Shown piece after piece: positions 1 to 7,129 of a stretch of DNA of 11,937 nt. The stretch lies in assembly GCA_964403015.1 (NCBI GenBank), contig CAYOEJ010000046.1, positions 1 through 11,937 of the forward strand, written 5' to 3'. Position numbers and translations under genes: made by a program. The notes under the pieces are model-generated. The model searched no databases, was not told the origin of the DNA, and saw nothing but the letters and a program-made list of their open reading frames with translations. The DNA comes from CAYOEJ01 sp964403015. GTDB lineage: Bacteria; Actinomycetota; Actinomycetes; Actinomycetales; Actinomycetaceae. Each line of letters begins with the position of its first letter. The stretch's first letter is position 1.

Positions 1-2
1 AT

Positions 3-824
3 CGTGACACGGCTGGGTATCGCGACACGGATGAATTCGGCGGCTTCGACCCACAAACTCAGCGAATCCCGATCGTTGATGACTCCGTGGATCGCACCCA
101 GATCATGCCTGCGCCCATAGTCGAAGCTCCTAGCTATCGGCGCTCCTACGCCGAGCCTGTTTATCCCGAACGTGACTGGCGCGGAGCAGCAGACCGGCTC
201 GATCGCGTTGAGCCTCGCGAGTATCTCGAAGCGCGCGACAACTTCCCAGAACGCATGCCCGGCTGGCTCAAGCCGCCGCCGTCGTTCACGCTCTTCCACG
301 CCATCATGCTGGCGGCGTTTGCGGTCGTCGGCGCGGTAAGCCCACTGGCGTCGCTACTGACTCTGGCTCTTTTCCTTCTGATCTTCGGAACCTACGGGGA
401 TGCTCGCGAGGAACTGCGCGATCGGCGCATGCGACGCGGGGGGCCATACCGAAACGACGTCACAAGGTCGATCTTCCGGCTGCCGCTCACTCTCCTCGGC
501 GCGGTTCTCAAAGGCGCGATTGCGCTCGCGATCGGAACATTATTTGGATTCGGTATTGGCTGGCTCGTCTCGCTCGGGCAGCTACTGCCGCCCACCATCA
601 ACACGATTGTTTCCACAGGTCTTGCCGTAGGGATTGCATGGACGATCCAGTTATCAAAGAATGCGCGCCTCGGTTCTCGCTACCTTTTTGCAAGTATTTC
701 ACCGACCACCGGATACCGGTTCTTCTGGATCGCAGTAGCAATCCTGCTGGTGATGGGAGCGCTGATGCTGGTTTCGTCGTCGTCGGGAACGGACTGGACA
801 CCGCTCACAAACCCGCTGTGGTAA
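3..824 (+). CDS. Polytopic membrane protein, unrecognised family, 5'-truncated by the window edge
   Basis: The frame ending at TAA 822-824 is open without a stop to the left edge of the window, so the gene almost surely begins outside it. The GTG at 87 gives 245 aa but has no convincing ribosome binding site. The visible N-terminal part is hydrophilic and rich in Asp, Arg and Tyr/Pro, with RDTAGY followed by RDTDEF right at the edge. From about residue 67 (counted from GTG 87) there are five or so hydrophobic segments, roughly 67-102 (one or two helices), 133-157, 168-187 and 209-230, separated by a basic loop with DAREELRDRRMRR. The topology suggests a cytoplasmic N-terminal tail followed by a small membrane domain. 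I do not recognise the family and see no catalytic motif. The DsbA-like gene follows after 115 nt with its own promoter-like sequence, so the two need not be co-transcribed. Confidence 0.75.
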   Translation, partial: RDTAGYRDTDEFGGFDPQTQRIPIVDDSVDRTQIMPAPIVEAPSYRRSYAEPVYPERDWRGAADRLDRVEPREYLEARDNFPERMPGWLKPPPSFTLFHAIMLAAFAVVGAVSPLASLLTLALFLLIFGTYGDAREELRDRRMRRGGPYRNDVTRSIFRLPLTLLGAVLKGAIALAIGTLFGFGIGWLVSLGQLLPPTINTIVSTGLAVGIAWTIQLSKNARLGSRYLFASISPTTGYRFFWIAVAILLVMGALMLVSSSSGTDWTPLTNPLW

Positions 825-865
825 TGCGTTGTGTAACACATGCTTTCACCGAGGTAATTTAACTC

Positions 866-894
866 TTAATTATTGTCCGGCCGTCCGATAGTAT
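866..894 (+). promoter_or_regulatory. Candidate promoter of the DsbA-like gene
   Basis: A good -10 hexamer TAGTAT lies at 889-894; a poor -35 candidate TTAATT (866-871) stands 17 nt upstream. The predicted transcript would start near 901 and carry a leader of about 38 nt to the ATG at 940. The stretch just upstream is AT-rich compared with the surroundings. Only the -10 is persuasive. Confidence 0.35.
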
Positions 895-939
895 CTATCC
901 CAAGCGCGCATAATGGCGCAATCAATCCAAGAGGTATTC

Positions 940-1887
940 ATGGCATCTAAGCAAACCCCCGGTATGAAGGGTTCGAAGGCAACGAAGGAAGAGCGTCGTG
1001 CTCAGGCGCGGGAGAAGGCTCGTATTTTGCGCGAGCAGGAACAAAAACGCGCAAAACGCAACAAGATTCTTGCTCTCGTGGGTGCCGCGGTGCTTCTGGC
1101 CCTCGTGGTGTTTGCCATCGTCCAGGTGGTCACCGCGGACGATTCGAACCTTGGTGATTACGACGGCGAAGCCCGCTCCGCGCAGCTCGCAAACGTTGAC
1201 GATGACATGGGTATTTTCGTGACGGCCGATGGTGCTGCCACTGACGATCCGATTGACGCCCCCGTGATCGGTATCTGGTCTGACTACATGTGTGGCGGAT
1301 GCCAGACGCTTGATTTGAACTACCAGCAGCTGTTCCAGCAGTATGCGGCTGGCGACCAGCTGCAGTTTAAGCTCTATGCCGTGGAAACTCTGGGCACGAA
1401 GCTTTCGAGCGAAGGTGCCGCCGCGCTGTACTACCTGGCGACTTACTCACCCGAGCACGTGTGGGAGTACAACCAGAAGCTTATGGAGCGCGGAGACGAA
1501 ACCAATTCTGGATCCGCGCAGCTGCCGTCCGCTGCAGAACTTGCAGACATCGCACTCGAGGTTGGCGTGCCCGAAGACATCGTGAACGACCTGCCCGCCT
1601 CCATCAACTCTTCTGATTGGAAGGAACATGTTCAGAGCACTACCTCGAACTTCCGCGACAATGGATACTCCGTTACTCCGACCATCACGGTTGACGGCGA
1701 GGTAGACGATTCGTGGCTGGCCGGGGGAGGCTCGGGCATTCCGGGAGTTCTCCAGAACGCTGCGGGTGGTCCGCCAGCAGGTGCTGAGACAGCCGCTCCT
1801 GCAGAGGAACCGTCCGAGATCGAGCAAGAGCCTGCAACCGAGCAAACTGACGGTGAGCAGGAGCCTGCAGAAGAAGAAACCAACTAA
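940..1887 (+). CDS. Membrane-anchored DsbA-like thiol:disulfide oxidoreductase (thioredoxin fold)
   Basis: A 315-aa protein that probably forms or isomerises disulfides in exported proteins outside the membrane. I chose ATG 940 because AAGAGG (929-934) sits 5 nt before it; an in-frame ATG at 913 would add nine residues but has no such site. Residues 13-42 are Lys/Arg/Glu/Ala-rich and likely helical in the cytoplasm, 43-64 form one membrane span, and the rest faces outward. The domain of the DsbA/Thioredoxin_4 type starts around residue 105. It shows the redox motif C118-G-G-C121 in the context WSDYMCGGC and the cis-proline loop VTPT with P247. CGGC differs from the CPHC of classical DsbA but fits this actinobacterial group. 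The last 30 or so residues are almost only Glu, Pro, Ala, Thr and Gln, a disordered acidic tail. It is followed by a strong hairpin at 1900-1943. Confidence 0.88.
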   Translation: MASKQTPGMKGSKATKEERRAQAREKARILREQEQKRAKRNKILALVGAAVLLALVVFAIVQVVTADDSNLGDYDGEARSAQLANVDDDMGIFVTADGAATDDPIDAPVIGIWSDYMCGGCQTLDLNYQQLFQQYAAGDQLQFKLYAVETLGTKLSSEGAAALYYLATYSPEHVWEYNQKLMERGDETNSGSAQLPSAAELADIALEVGVPEDIVNDLPASINSSDWKEHVQSTTSNFRDNGYSVTPTITVDGEVDDSWLAGGGSGIPGVLQNAAGGPPAGAETAAPAEEPSEIEQEPATEQTDGEQEPAEEETN

Positions 1888-1899
1888 TCTTTGTGAACT

Positions 1900-1943
1900 A
1901 GAACGGGTGGGAGTTGTGCGACTGGCACTCTTCCACCCGTTCT
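1900..1943 (+). terminator. Hairpin after the DsbA-like gene, probable terminator without T-tract
   Basis: AGAACGGGTGG (1900-1910) pairs perfectly with CCACCCGTTCT (1933-1943), and GAGT/ACTC (1911-1914 with 1927-1930) extends the stem across a two-base bulge. It starts 12 nt after the stop codon of the DsbA-like gene. No run of T follows, as is common for actinobacterial terminators. Being nearly symmetric it could also stop minus-strand transcription that passes through the tRNA from the alcohol dehydrogenase gene. Confidence 0.7.
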
Positions 1944-1948
1944 GGCAA

Positions 1949-1954
1949 GATAAA
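1949..1954 (+). promoter_or_regulatory. Possible -10 of the tRNA-Thr promoter
   Basis: GATAAA lies 18 nt before the tRNA 5' end, a plausible position for a -10 with a very short 5' leader. Any -35 would fall inside the hairpin at 1900-1943 and I see no good match, so this is tentative. Confidence 0.25.
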
Positions 1955-1972
1955 AGCGCTGTAACCCAGCAC

Positions 1973-2045
1973 GCCTCCTTAGCTCAGTTGGTAGAGCAAC
2001 GCTCTTGTAAAGCGTAGGTCGTCAGTTCGAGTCTGACAGGGGGCT
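1973..2045 (+). tRNA. tRNA-Thr (anticodon UGU)
   Basis: A complete cloverleaf can be folded by hand: acceptor GCCTCCT (1973-1979) with AGGGGGC (2038-2044, one T-G wobble); D arm GCTC/GAGC (1982-1985, 1994-1997) around AGTTGGTA; anticodon stem ACGCT/AGCGT (1999-2003, 2011-2015) with loop CTTGTAA and anticodon TGT at 2006-2008; variable AGGTC; T arm GTCAG/CTGAC (2021-2025, 2033-2037) with loop TTCGAGT; discriminator T2045. UGU reads ACA and other ACN threonine codons. The CCA end is not encoded. The 3' 24 bases are overlapped on the other strand by the end of the alcohol dehydrogenase gene. Confidence 0.95.
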
Positions 2046-3107
2046 CTCTTCATGCCCAAACGTCGCTGTGTCAATGACATAGCGGTAACGAACCTTCGAA
2101 TTCACAACGTTGTCGTACGCGTCGGTGATATCCGCACCGCCAATGATCTCGACTTGTGGCGCGATGCCGTGCTCCGCACAGAAGTCGAGGACTTCCTGCG
2201 TCTCGGCTATTCCACCGATATTCGATCCGGCGAGCACGCGCTGCGAGCCGACCAAGGCGGAGAGATGTAAATCTTGGCGGTGTTCTGGAAGACCAACCAC
2301 ACAAACGACGCCGGTGCCCGGTTCTACGGAAGCGATCAGGTTGTCGAGTGAAACGCCGTCAGAAAGCGTAGAAACAATGAGGTCAAACTTGTGGCGGATA
2401 GATTGCCACATGCCGTCTTCGGCAGAGGGGTGGAGCTCCACGGCACCGAACTTCTTGGCATCAGCTTCTTTGGCGCGGGTGCGGGAGATGACGTGAGTCT
2501 CGGCGCCTAGCGCGGCCGAGAGCTGCACGCCCATGTGTCCAAGGCCGCCTAGGCCAACGATGGCCACCTTCTTGCCCGGTCCAGCGCCCCAACGCTTGAG
2601 CGGTGCGAAGAGCGTGACGCCAGCACAAAGTATTGGTGCAGCTGCGGAGAGGTCAATGTTTTCAGGGATTCGGCAGACGTAATCCTGCTCAACAGTAATG
2701 CCCTCGGAATAACCGCCGGCTGTTGGTTCGCCGTCACGACCGACGTCGTTATATGTCCACACCGTGCCGCCTTCGCCGCTACAAAACTGCTCGTGCCCCT
2801 CGGCGCACTGTTCGCATTCGCCACAGGAATCGACAAAGCAACCGACTCCCACGTGGTCGCCCACCTTGAACTTGGTAACCTCGCTGCCGACTTTCGTGAC
2901 CACACCGGCAATTTCGTGTCCGGGAACGAGAGGGTATGAAACATTCGGTCCCCACTCTCCGCGCGCGGTGTGAATGTCCGAGTGGCAAATTCCTGCGTAC
3001 TTGATGTCGAAGTACACCTCGGTGGGGCCGGGATCACGGCGGCGAATGCGTGTGGGTGTAAACGATCCGGTAGGTGAGTCGATGGCATAGGCGCGAACTT
3101 CAGGCAT
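2022..3107 (-). CDS. Zinc-dependent alcohol dehydrogenase, YahK/cinnamyl-alcohol-dehydrogenase-like, probably NADP(H)
   Basis: A 361-aa medium-chain dehydrogenase that likely reduces aldehydes or oxidises alcohols in the cytosol. Catalytic zinc ligands are visible as C41 (GICHSD), H64 (GHE) and C161 (ILCAG). The structural zinc site is C95, C98, C101 and C109. The Rossmann motif GLGGLG spans 185-190, and the second strand ends in SRTR rather than an acidic residue, which fits the NADP preference of the YahK group. The start at 3107 is supported by AAGGTGGAG just upstream on the minus strand. The protein core ends with KVRYRYVID, where relatives usually end within a few residues; here a tail of about 13 residues follows, of which SPLSDSN and the TGA are read from the antisense of tRNA-Thr. 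The gene is divergent from the nucleoside hydrolase. Physiological substrate unknown. Confidence 0.9.
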   Translation of the reverse strand: MPEVRAYAIDSPTGSFTPTRIRRRDPGPTEVYFDIKYAGICHSDIHTARGEWGPNVSYPLVPGHEIAGVVTKVGSEVTKFKVGDHVGVGCFVDSCGECEQCAEGHEQFCSGEGGTVWTYNDVGRDGEPTAGGYSEGITVEQDYVCRIPENIDLSAAAPILCAGVTLFAPLKRWGAGPGKKVAIVGLGGLGHMGVQLSAALGAETHVISRTRAKEADAKKFGAVELHPSAEDGMWQSIRHKFDLIVSTLSDGVSLDNLIASVEPGTGVVCVVGLPEHRQDLHLSALVGSQRVLAGSNIGGIAETQEVLDFCAEHGIAPQVEIIGGADITDAYDNVVNSKVRYRYVIDTATFGHEESPLSDSN

Positions 3108-3171
3108 GACTCCACCTTATCGCTGAGCCCAAGAAATGTTTGCTCTTCAAGATGGCTAGGTTGCGGTCAGC

Positions 3172-3177
3172 TAAGAT
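3172..3177 (+). promoter_or_regulatory. -10 element placed for a leaderless nucleoside hydrolase mRNA
   Basis: TAAGAT is followed by exactly 7 nt and then the ATG at 3185, which has no Shine-Dalgarno in front. This places the predicted transcription start on or next to the start codon. No clear -35 at 16-18 nt. It supports the choice of 3185 over an in-frame TTG at 3140. Confidence 0.5.
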
Positions 3178-3184
3178 CGTTTCC

Positions 3185-4117
3185 ATGAATCCACGGAAGA
3201 TTATCCTTGACTGCGATCCCGGCCATGACGATGCTGTGGCGATGCTCCTCGCGCAGGGCAATCCGAACATCGATCTTTTAGCGGTCACAACGGTTGGCGG
3301 AAATCAGACTCTTGAGAAAGTCACATACAACGCCGCGAGGTTAGCCAAGCTCTTCGGCGTCACGGCTCCGGTGGCGGCCGGCTGCCCACGTCCACTGGTT
3401 CGCGTGCGTGAAGGCGCGCCCCAGATTCATGGAGAGAGTGGCATTGACGGCGTGGAGCTTCCTGAGCCAGTCGCGCTCGATCCTCGCCATGCTGTAGATC
3501 TTATTATCGATACGATCATGGAACACGAGCCGGGTACCGTCACGCTGGTACCGGTAGGCCCGCTCACGAATATCGCCATGGCTGCACGCAAGGAACCGCG
3601 GATCGTGGAGCGCGTTGCTGAGGTAGTCCTCATGGGCGGCGCGATGGGCGAAGGCAACTGGACACCTGCCGCCGAATTCAACATTTGGATCGACCCCGAA
3701 GCCGCTCACATCGTCTTCAACGAGCCGTGGCCGGTGGTGATGATCGGACTCGACCTCACGCACCAAGCGCTCTATACGAAAGAGATCGCGAGCAGGCTTG
3801 AGAATCTCGATGCGCCGCTCGGTGGTTTCATTAAGGACCTTTTCGCGTTCTTCTCAAAGACGCATCTCGAGTATTTCGACATGGAGGAGGCGCCGATTCA
3901 CGATCCGTGCGCGGTTGCGTACTGCATTGATCCGAGCATTGTTGAAACGATGCGCGTCCCGATCGATGTGGAGATTGGCGGCGAGCTATCCGTTGGGCGA
4001 ACGATTGCGGATACGCGATACGTTGCCAAGCCAGATTGCCACACGTCCGCAGGCGTGAAGCTCGATTTTGAGCGCTTCTGGGATCTGATTGCCGACGCCG
4101 TGGAGCGGATTCGTTAA
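3185..4117 (+). CDS. Inosine-uridine-preferring nucleoside hydrolase (IUNH family)
   Basis: A 310-aa enzyme, the usual family length, that hydrolyses the N-glycosidic bond of ribonucleosides to ribose and a free base for salvage. The calcium-binding signature DCDPGHDD is at residues 9-16. Other family active-site positions can be placed: T128 in VGPLTN, N166 in AEFNIW, and H239-D240 in IHDP, closely matching T126, N168, H241 and D242 of the classic Crithidia enzyme. The HD pair with a GLDLTHQA segment argues for a purine/pyrimidine nonspecific or pyrimidine-leaning member; exact specificity cannot be read. I chose ATG 3185 because the conserved N-terminus starts there and a TAAGAT -10 lies 7 nt upstream. 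It is divergent from the alcohol dehydrogenase and is followed by tdh after 103 nt. There is no evident terminator between them, so read-through into tdh is possible. Confidence 0.92.
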   Translation: MNPRKIILDCDPGHDDAVAMLLAQGNPNIDLLAVTTVGGNQTLEKVTYNAARLAKLFGVTAPVAAGCPRPLVRVREGAPQIHGESGIDGVELPEPVALDPRHAVDLIIDTIMEHEPGTVTLVPVGPLTNIAMAARKEPRIVERVAEVVLMGGAMGEGNWTPAAEFNIWIDPEAAHIVFNEPWPVVMIGLDLTHQALYTKEIASRLENLDAPLGGFIKDLFAFFSKTHLEYFDMEEAPIHDPCAVAYCIDPSIVETMRVPIDVEIGGELSVGRTIADTRYVAKPDCHTSAGVKLDFERFWDLIADAVERIR

Positions 4118-4220
4118 AAGCTTGCTTGCGTGCGAGTACCAACGCCAATGGCAGCCACGTGCACCAGCCACGAAGGACTAGTCTTTTCGTGTAGTCGTCC
4201 AATCAACGAAGAGGATCAAT

Positions 4221-5279
4221 ATGCGCGCCTTGGTCAAACCCCACGAGGGACCCGGCCTAGAGCTTCGAGAAGTGCCAGAGCCAACTCCGCAACTGGGCGA
4301 AGTGAAAATTAAGGTGATGCGCGCTGGCCTGTGTGGCACTGACCTTCACATCCAGTCATGGGACGATTTCGCGGCTGACCATGTCCATGCAGGCCAGATC
4401 ATTGGTCACGAGTTCTACGGCGAGATTGTGGAAATCGGACCCGGCGTTGCCGAGGGTGATGGACAGGACGAACTCCATGTGGGTCAGCGCGTCTCCGTGG
4501 AGGGTCACATCGTTTGCGGGCGTTGCCGTAACTGTCGAGCCGGGCGCCGCCAGATGTGCATGCGAACAGTGTCGATTGGCGTGGATCGCGATGGTGCCTT
4601 CGCTGATTTCGTGGTGGTTCCCGCCACCAATGTGTGGGTTCAGCCAGATTCCATCGATCCCGAGCTCGGGGCTCTTTTCGACCCGCTCGGCAATGCTGTT
4701 CACACCGCATTCCAATTCCCGCTGACCGCCCAGGACGTGCTCGTCTCCGGCGCCGGACCCATCGGAATCATGGCCGCAGCAATCAGTGTTCATGCTGGTG
4801 CGCGCCACACTGTACTCACCGACATCACCGATGAGCGCCTCCAGCTCGCCAGCGGTATCGATGGCATCATTCCGGTCAACGTTGCTCGTGAGAAGCTGCG
4901 CAACAAGTTCCCGGAGCTGGGGATTGCGGAAGGCTTCGACGTCGGCCTAGAAATGTCCGGTAGCCCTGCCGCGATGGCGTCCATGATCGACCTGTGTAAC
5001 CACGGGGCCAAGATCGCGCTTCTAGGAATCCCTGCCCGCCCATTCTCGATCGACTGGAACGCGCTCATCGTCCGCATGCTCACCGTGCAAGGCGTGTACG
5101 GACGTCAGATGTTTGACACCTGGTACCAGGCAACTTACCTGTTGACCAGCTCGGAGAAGCTGCGCGAGCAAATCCGCGGCATCATCACACACCGCTTCGC
5201 TCCCGAAGATTGGGAAGAAGCTTTCGAGACCGCCCGCTCCGGCAAGTGCGGCAAGGTTATTTTGGAATGGAGCAACTGA
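4221..5279 (+). CDS. tdh: L-threonine 3-dehydrogenase
   Basis: A 352-aa zinc enzyme that oxidises L-threonine with NAD+ to 2-amino-3-ketobutyrate, the first step of threonine breakdown to glycine. Catalytic site residues are C38 (LCGTD, with T40 and H43 as in the family proton relay), H63 and E64 (GHEF). The structural zinc ligands are C99, C102, C105 and C113 in EGHIVCGRCRNCRAG, very close to E. coli Tdh. The coenzyme motif GAGPIG spans 177-182, and an aspartate in LTDITDE after the second strand fits NAD+. YGRQMFDTWYQ near the C-terminus is also typical. It is slightly longer than the 341-aa E. coli enzyme, with extra residues near 76-87. ATG 4221 has GAGGA 5 nt upstream. Its TGA overlaps the ATG of kbl. 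A possible -10, TAGTCT at 4179-4184, lies in the 103-nt leader but without a good -35. Confidence 0.95.
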   Translation: MRALVKPHEGPGLELREVPEPTPQLGEVKIKVMRAGLCGTDLHIQSWDDFAADHVHAGQIIGHEFYGEIVEIGPGVAEGDGQDELHVGQRVSVEGHIVCGRCRNCRAGRRQMCMRTVSIGVDRDGAFADFVVVPATNVWVQPDSIDPELGALFDPLGNAVHTAFQFPLTAQDVLVSGAGPIGIMAAAISVHAGARHTVLTDITDERLQLASGIDGIIPVNVAREKLRNKFPELGIAEGFDVGLEMSGSPAAMASMIDLCNHGAKIALLGIPARPFSIDWNALIVRMLTVQGVYGRQMFDTWYQATYLLTSSEKLREQIRGIITHRFAPEDWEEAFETARSGKCGKVILEWSN

Positions 5280-6478
5280 TGTTTACGATCCGCGAAGAGC
5301 TCGCAGCCACCCTTGATGAGATCCGCGAGGCGGGTTTGTACAAGAACGAGCGCTTTATTACCACCCCGCAATCCGCAAGTATTTCGACGACGACGGGCGA
5401 TTACCTTAACTTCTGCGCTAACAATTATCTTGGGCTTGCGGACAATGATGAGATCGTGGAAGCCGCCCATCGTGGGCTAGAGGAATACGGTTACGGAACC
5501 GCCTCCGTCCGATTCATCTGTGGCACGCAAACCATCCACCGCGACCTGGAAAAGAAGATCGCGGACTTCGTGGGCATGGAGGATTCGATCCTCTTCCCCT
5601 CCTGCTTCGACGCGAACGGCGGTGTGTTTGAGGTGCTGCTGAGCAAGGATGACGCCGTGGTATCCGACGAGCTCAACCACGCTTCCATTATCGACGGCGT
5701 GCGACTATGCAAGGCCCAGCGTTTCCGCTACAAGAACTCCGACATGGAGGATCTGCGTACCCAGCTCGAGGCCGCACGTGAGGCAGGCGCGAAGCGCATT
5801 CTGATTGCTACCGACGGCGTGTTCTCCATGGACGGCTACTTCGCCAAGCTTCCCGACATCTGTGACCTCGCAGAAGAGTTCGGTGCGATGGTGCTGGTCG
5901 ATGATTCCCATGCCACCGGCATTGTGGGTGCGCACGGTGCGGGCACGCACTCCATGCTCGGCGTGGAGGATCGGGTGGACATCATCACCGGCACCCTAGG
6001 CAAGGCGCTTGGCGGTGCCTCGGGCGGATTTGTTGCCGGGCCACAGGAGGTTGTTGATCTCCTTAAACAGCGTGCCCGCCCCTACCTTTTCTCCAATGCG
6101 GTAGCTCCGTCACTGGTGGCAGGTTCGCTGACTGCACTCGACATTGTTCGTAACGGCGATGATCGCCGCGACCAGCTCCAAAAGAACGCCAAGCTTTTCC
6201 GTGAACTCATGGACGAGGCCGGGTTTGAGCTCCTACCCGGATCGCACGCCATCATCGCCGTGATGTTCCCCGGCGATGATGGCGCGCGTATGGCTGGTGA
6301 GATCGCTGAGAAGATGCTTGAAAACGGCGTCTACGTCACTGCGTTCTCGTACCCGGTTGTGCCGTTAGGCAAGGCGCGTATTCGAGTCCAGCTCTCGGCC
6401 GGTCACTCCGAAGACGATGTCCGTGCTTGCGTCGAGGCGTTCAAGAAGAGCCGCGAGCAAGTTGCCTCGCTAACCGTT
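5279..6478 (+). CDS. kbl: Glycine C-acetyltransferase (2-amino-3-ketobutyrate CoA ligase); coding part, stop TAG at 6479-6481
   Basis: A 400-aa PLP enzyme (E. coli Kbl has 398) that cleaves 2-amino-3-ketobutyrate with CoA to glycine and acetyl-CoA, using the product of Tdh next door. Signature segments are NFCANNYLGLA, SVRFICGTQ, FDANGG, LNHASIIDG, ATDGVFSMDG, VDDSHA and GTLGKALGGASGG; the PLP-binding lysine is K242. I favour ATG 5279, which shares TGATG with the tdh stop and has GGAG at 5269-5272 with 6 nt spacing; ATG 5267 would add four residues with a poorer site. The overlap implies translational coupling and equal production of the two enzymes, which also limits release of the unstable ketobutyrate intermediate. 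The stop TAG at 6479-6481 overlaps the stop of the convergent HTH-DUF3887 gene, so there is no room for a dedicated terminator. Confidence 0.95.
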
Positions 6479-7056
6479 TAGAACTGGAAGTCGGTGGAAC
6501 CAACCGGGAGGTAGTAGACGCCGACAATCGCGTCGTCGTCGTCAATAGCCACTCGACCCATGAGCTCGCCGGCTTCCTGCTTGATCGTGGTGACCACAAT
6601 CGCCACGCCCATCATCTTGCCGGCAAGCTTCTGCCTGAATCCGGGATCCGGAGTGGTGCCCTTGGGTGCTGTAACAAAGGTGTCCTCGAAACCTTCGAGT
6701 TCGCCATGCTCGGCGAGGGCCTGGGCCCAAACGGAGGAAAGCACGGGCCAAGAAAGCTCTTTGCGAACCTTGGGATGAAGCATTCCCATGGTGGCTTCCT
6801 CGTTGCCCTCCGCAATGCGGGTAAAGAATCGCTCGGCGAGTTCGGGGTAGTGGTGGACAGATCGCTGTGTCATTGTTTCTCCTGTAGTTGGCTTTACTGG
6901 TTTGCCGAATCGTTTGAACGCGGCTTGGCGGGACATGCCGAGCGTTTGCCCGATGTCTGCCCACGTGGAGCCATGTGCGCGGGCTTCCAGCACTGCGTCT
7001 TGCAGTTGCTGATGAGCGTCCTCGAGAGCCTGCTGAGCGGAAAGAATCTTGTCCAT
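6478..7056 (-). CDS. HTH domain fused to DUF3887, probable transcriptional regulator
   Basis: A 192-aa protein from ATG 7056. Residues 5-27 form an Ala/Gln/Glu helix; residues 31-51 (STWADIGQTLGMSRQAAFKRFG) are a clear helix-turn-helix with the recognition helix SRQAAFKRFG. After a Pro/Thr linker (52-61), residues about 66-192 match the DUF3887 fold (YPELAERFFTRIAEGNEEATMGMLHP, then an NTF2-like beta-rich part), which may sense a small ligand; this is an inference. An in-frame ATG at 7095 would add 13 residues, but it lies inside a palindrome and has no Shine-Dalgarno; the conserved helix starts right at 7056. Neither start has a good ribosome binding site, whereas internal ATG 6873 (M62) has a perfect one. 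Two palindromes directly upstream suggest autoregulation. It is divergent from bioY and convergent with kbl (4-nt overlap). What it controls is not known. Confidence 0.8.
   Translation of the reverse strand: MDKILSAQQALEDAHQQLQDAVLEARAHGSTWADIGQTLGMSRQAAFKRFGKPVKPTTGETMTQRSVHHYPELAERFFTRIAEGNEEATMGMLHPKVRKELSWPVLSSVWAQALAEHGELEGFEDTFVTAPKGTTPDPGFRQKLAGKMMGVAIVVTTIKQEAGELMGRVAIDDDDAIVGVYYLPVGSTDFQF
6874..6883 (-). promoter_or_regulatory. Strong internal Shine-Dalgarno before in-frame ATG 6873 of the HTH-DUF3887 gene
   Basis: On the minus strand AGGAG (6883-6879) stands 5 nt before an in-frame ATG (6873-6871). This is the best ribosome binding site of the gene and falls in the linker between the HTH and DUF3887, so translation from it would yield a DUF3887-only protein of 131 aa. 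Confidence 0.5.
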
Positions 7057-7064
7057 GACGTTAG

Positions 7065-7102
7065 TCAACCAAAGGTTGACGCTGGTGTCAACCATTAGTT
7101 GA
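7065..7102 (-). promoter_or_regulatory. Operator-like array of four TCAACC/GGTTGA half-sites
   Basis: Two 15-bp palindromes, TCAACC-AAA-GGTTGA (7065-7079, perfect arms) and TCAAC-CATTA-GTTGA (7088-7102), are 23 bp apart start to start. Between them GGTTGAC (7074-7080) and GTCAACC (7087-7093) form a further perfect inverted repeat, so the same half-site occurs four times in alternating orientation. It lies just upstream of ATG 7056 of the HTH-DUF3887 gene and 100 bp before bioY. TTGACA, a perfect -35, is embedded in it on both strands. Binding of the HTH protein to its own promoter is the simplest reading. Confidence 0.6.
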
Positions 7103-7129
7103 CAGACGATGCGTGGCGCGCTTGCCTTC

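Noticed and set aside
1923..1931. TGGCACTCT resembling a CIRCE half-site near the tRNA
   Set aside because: No GAGTGCTAA-like right arm at a 9-nt spacing; it is part of the hairpin behind the DsbA-like gene.
1973..6481. tRNA-Thr close to the threonine-degrading tdh-kbl pair, as if functionally linked
   Set aside because: Two unrelated genes stand between, and there is no T-box or attenuator-like structure ahead of tdh; most likely chance.
6427..7098. Open frame on the plus strand through the HTH-DUF3887 gene
   Set aside because: It is antisense to a recognisable HTH and DUF3887 product and has no start context or domain of its own.
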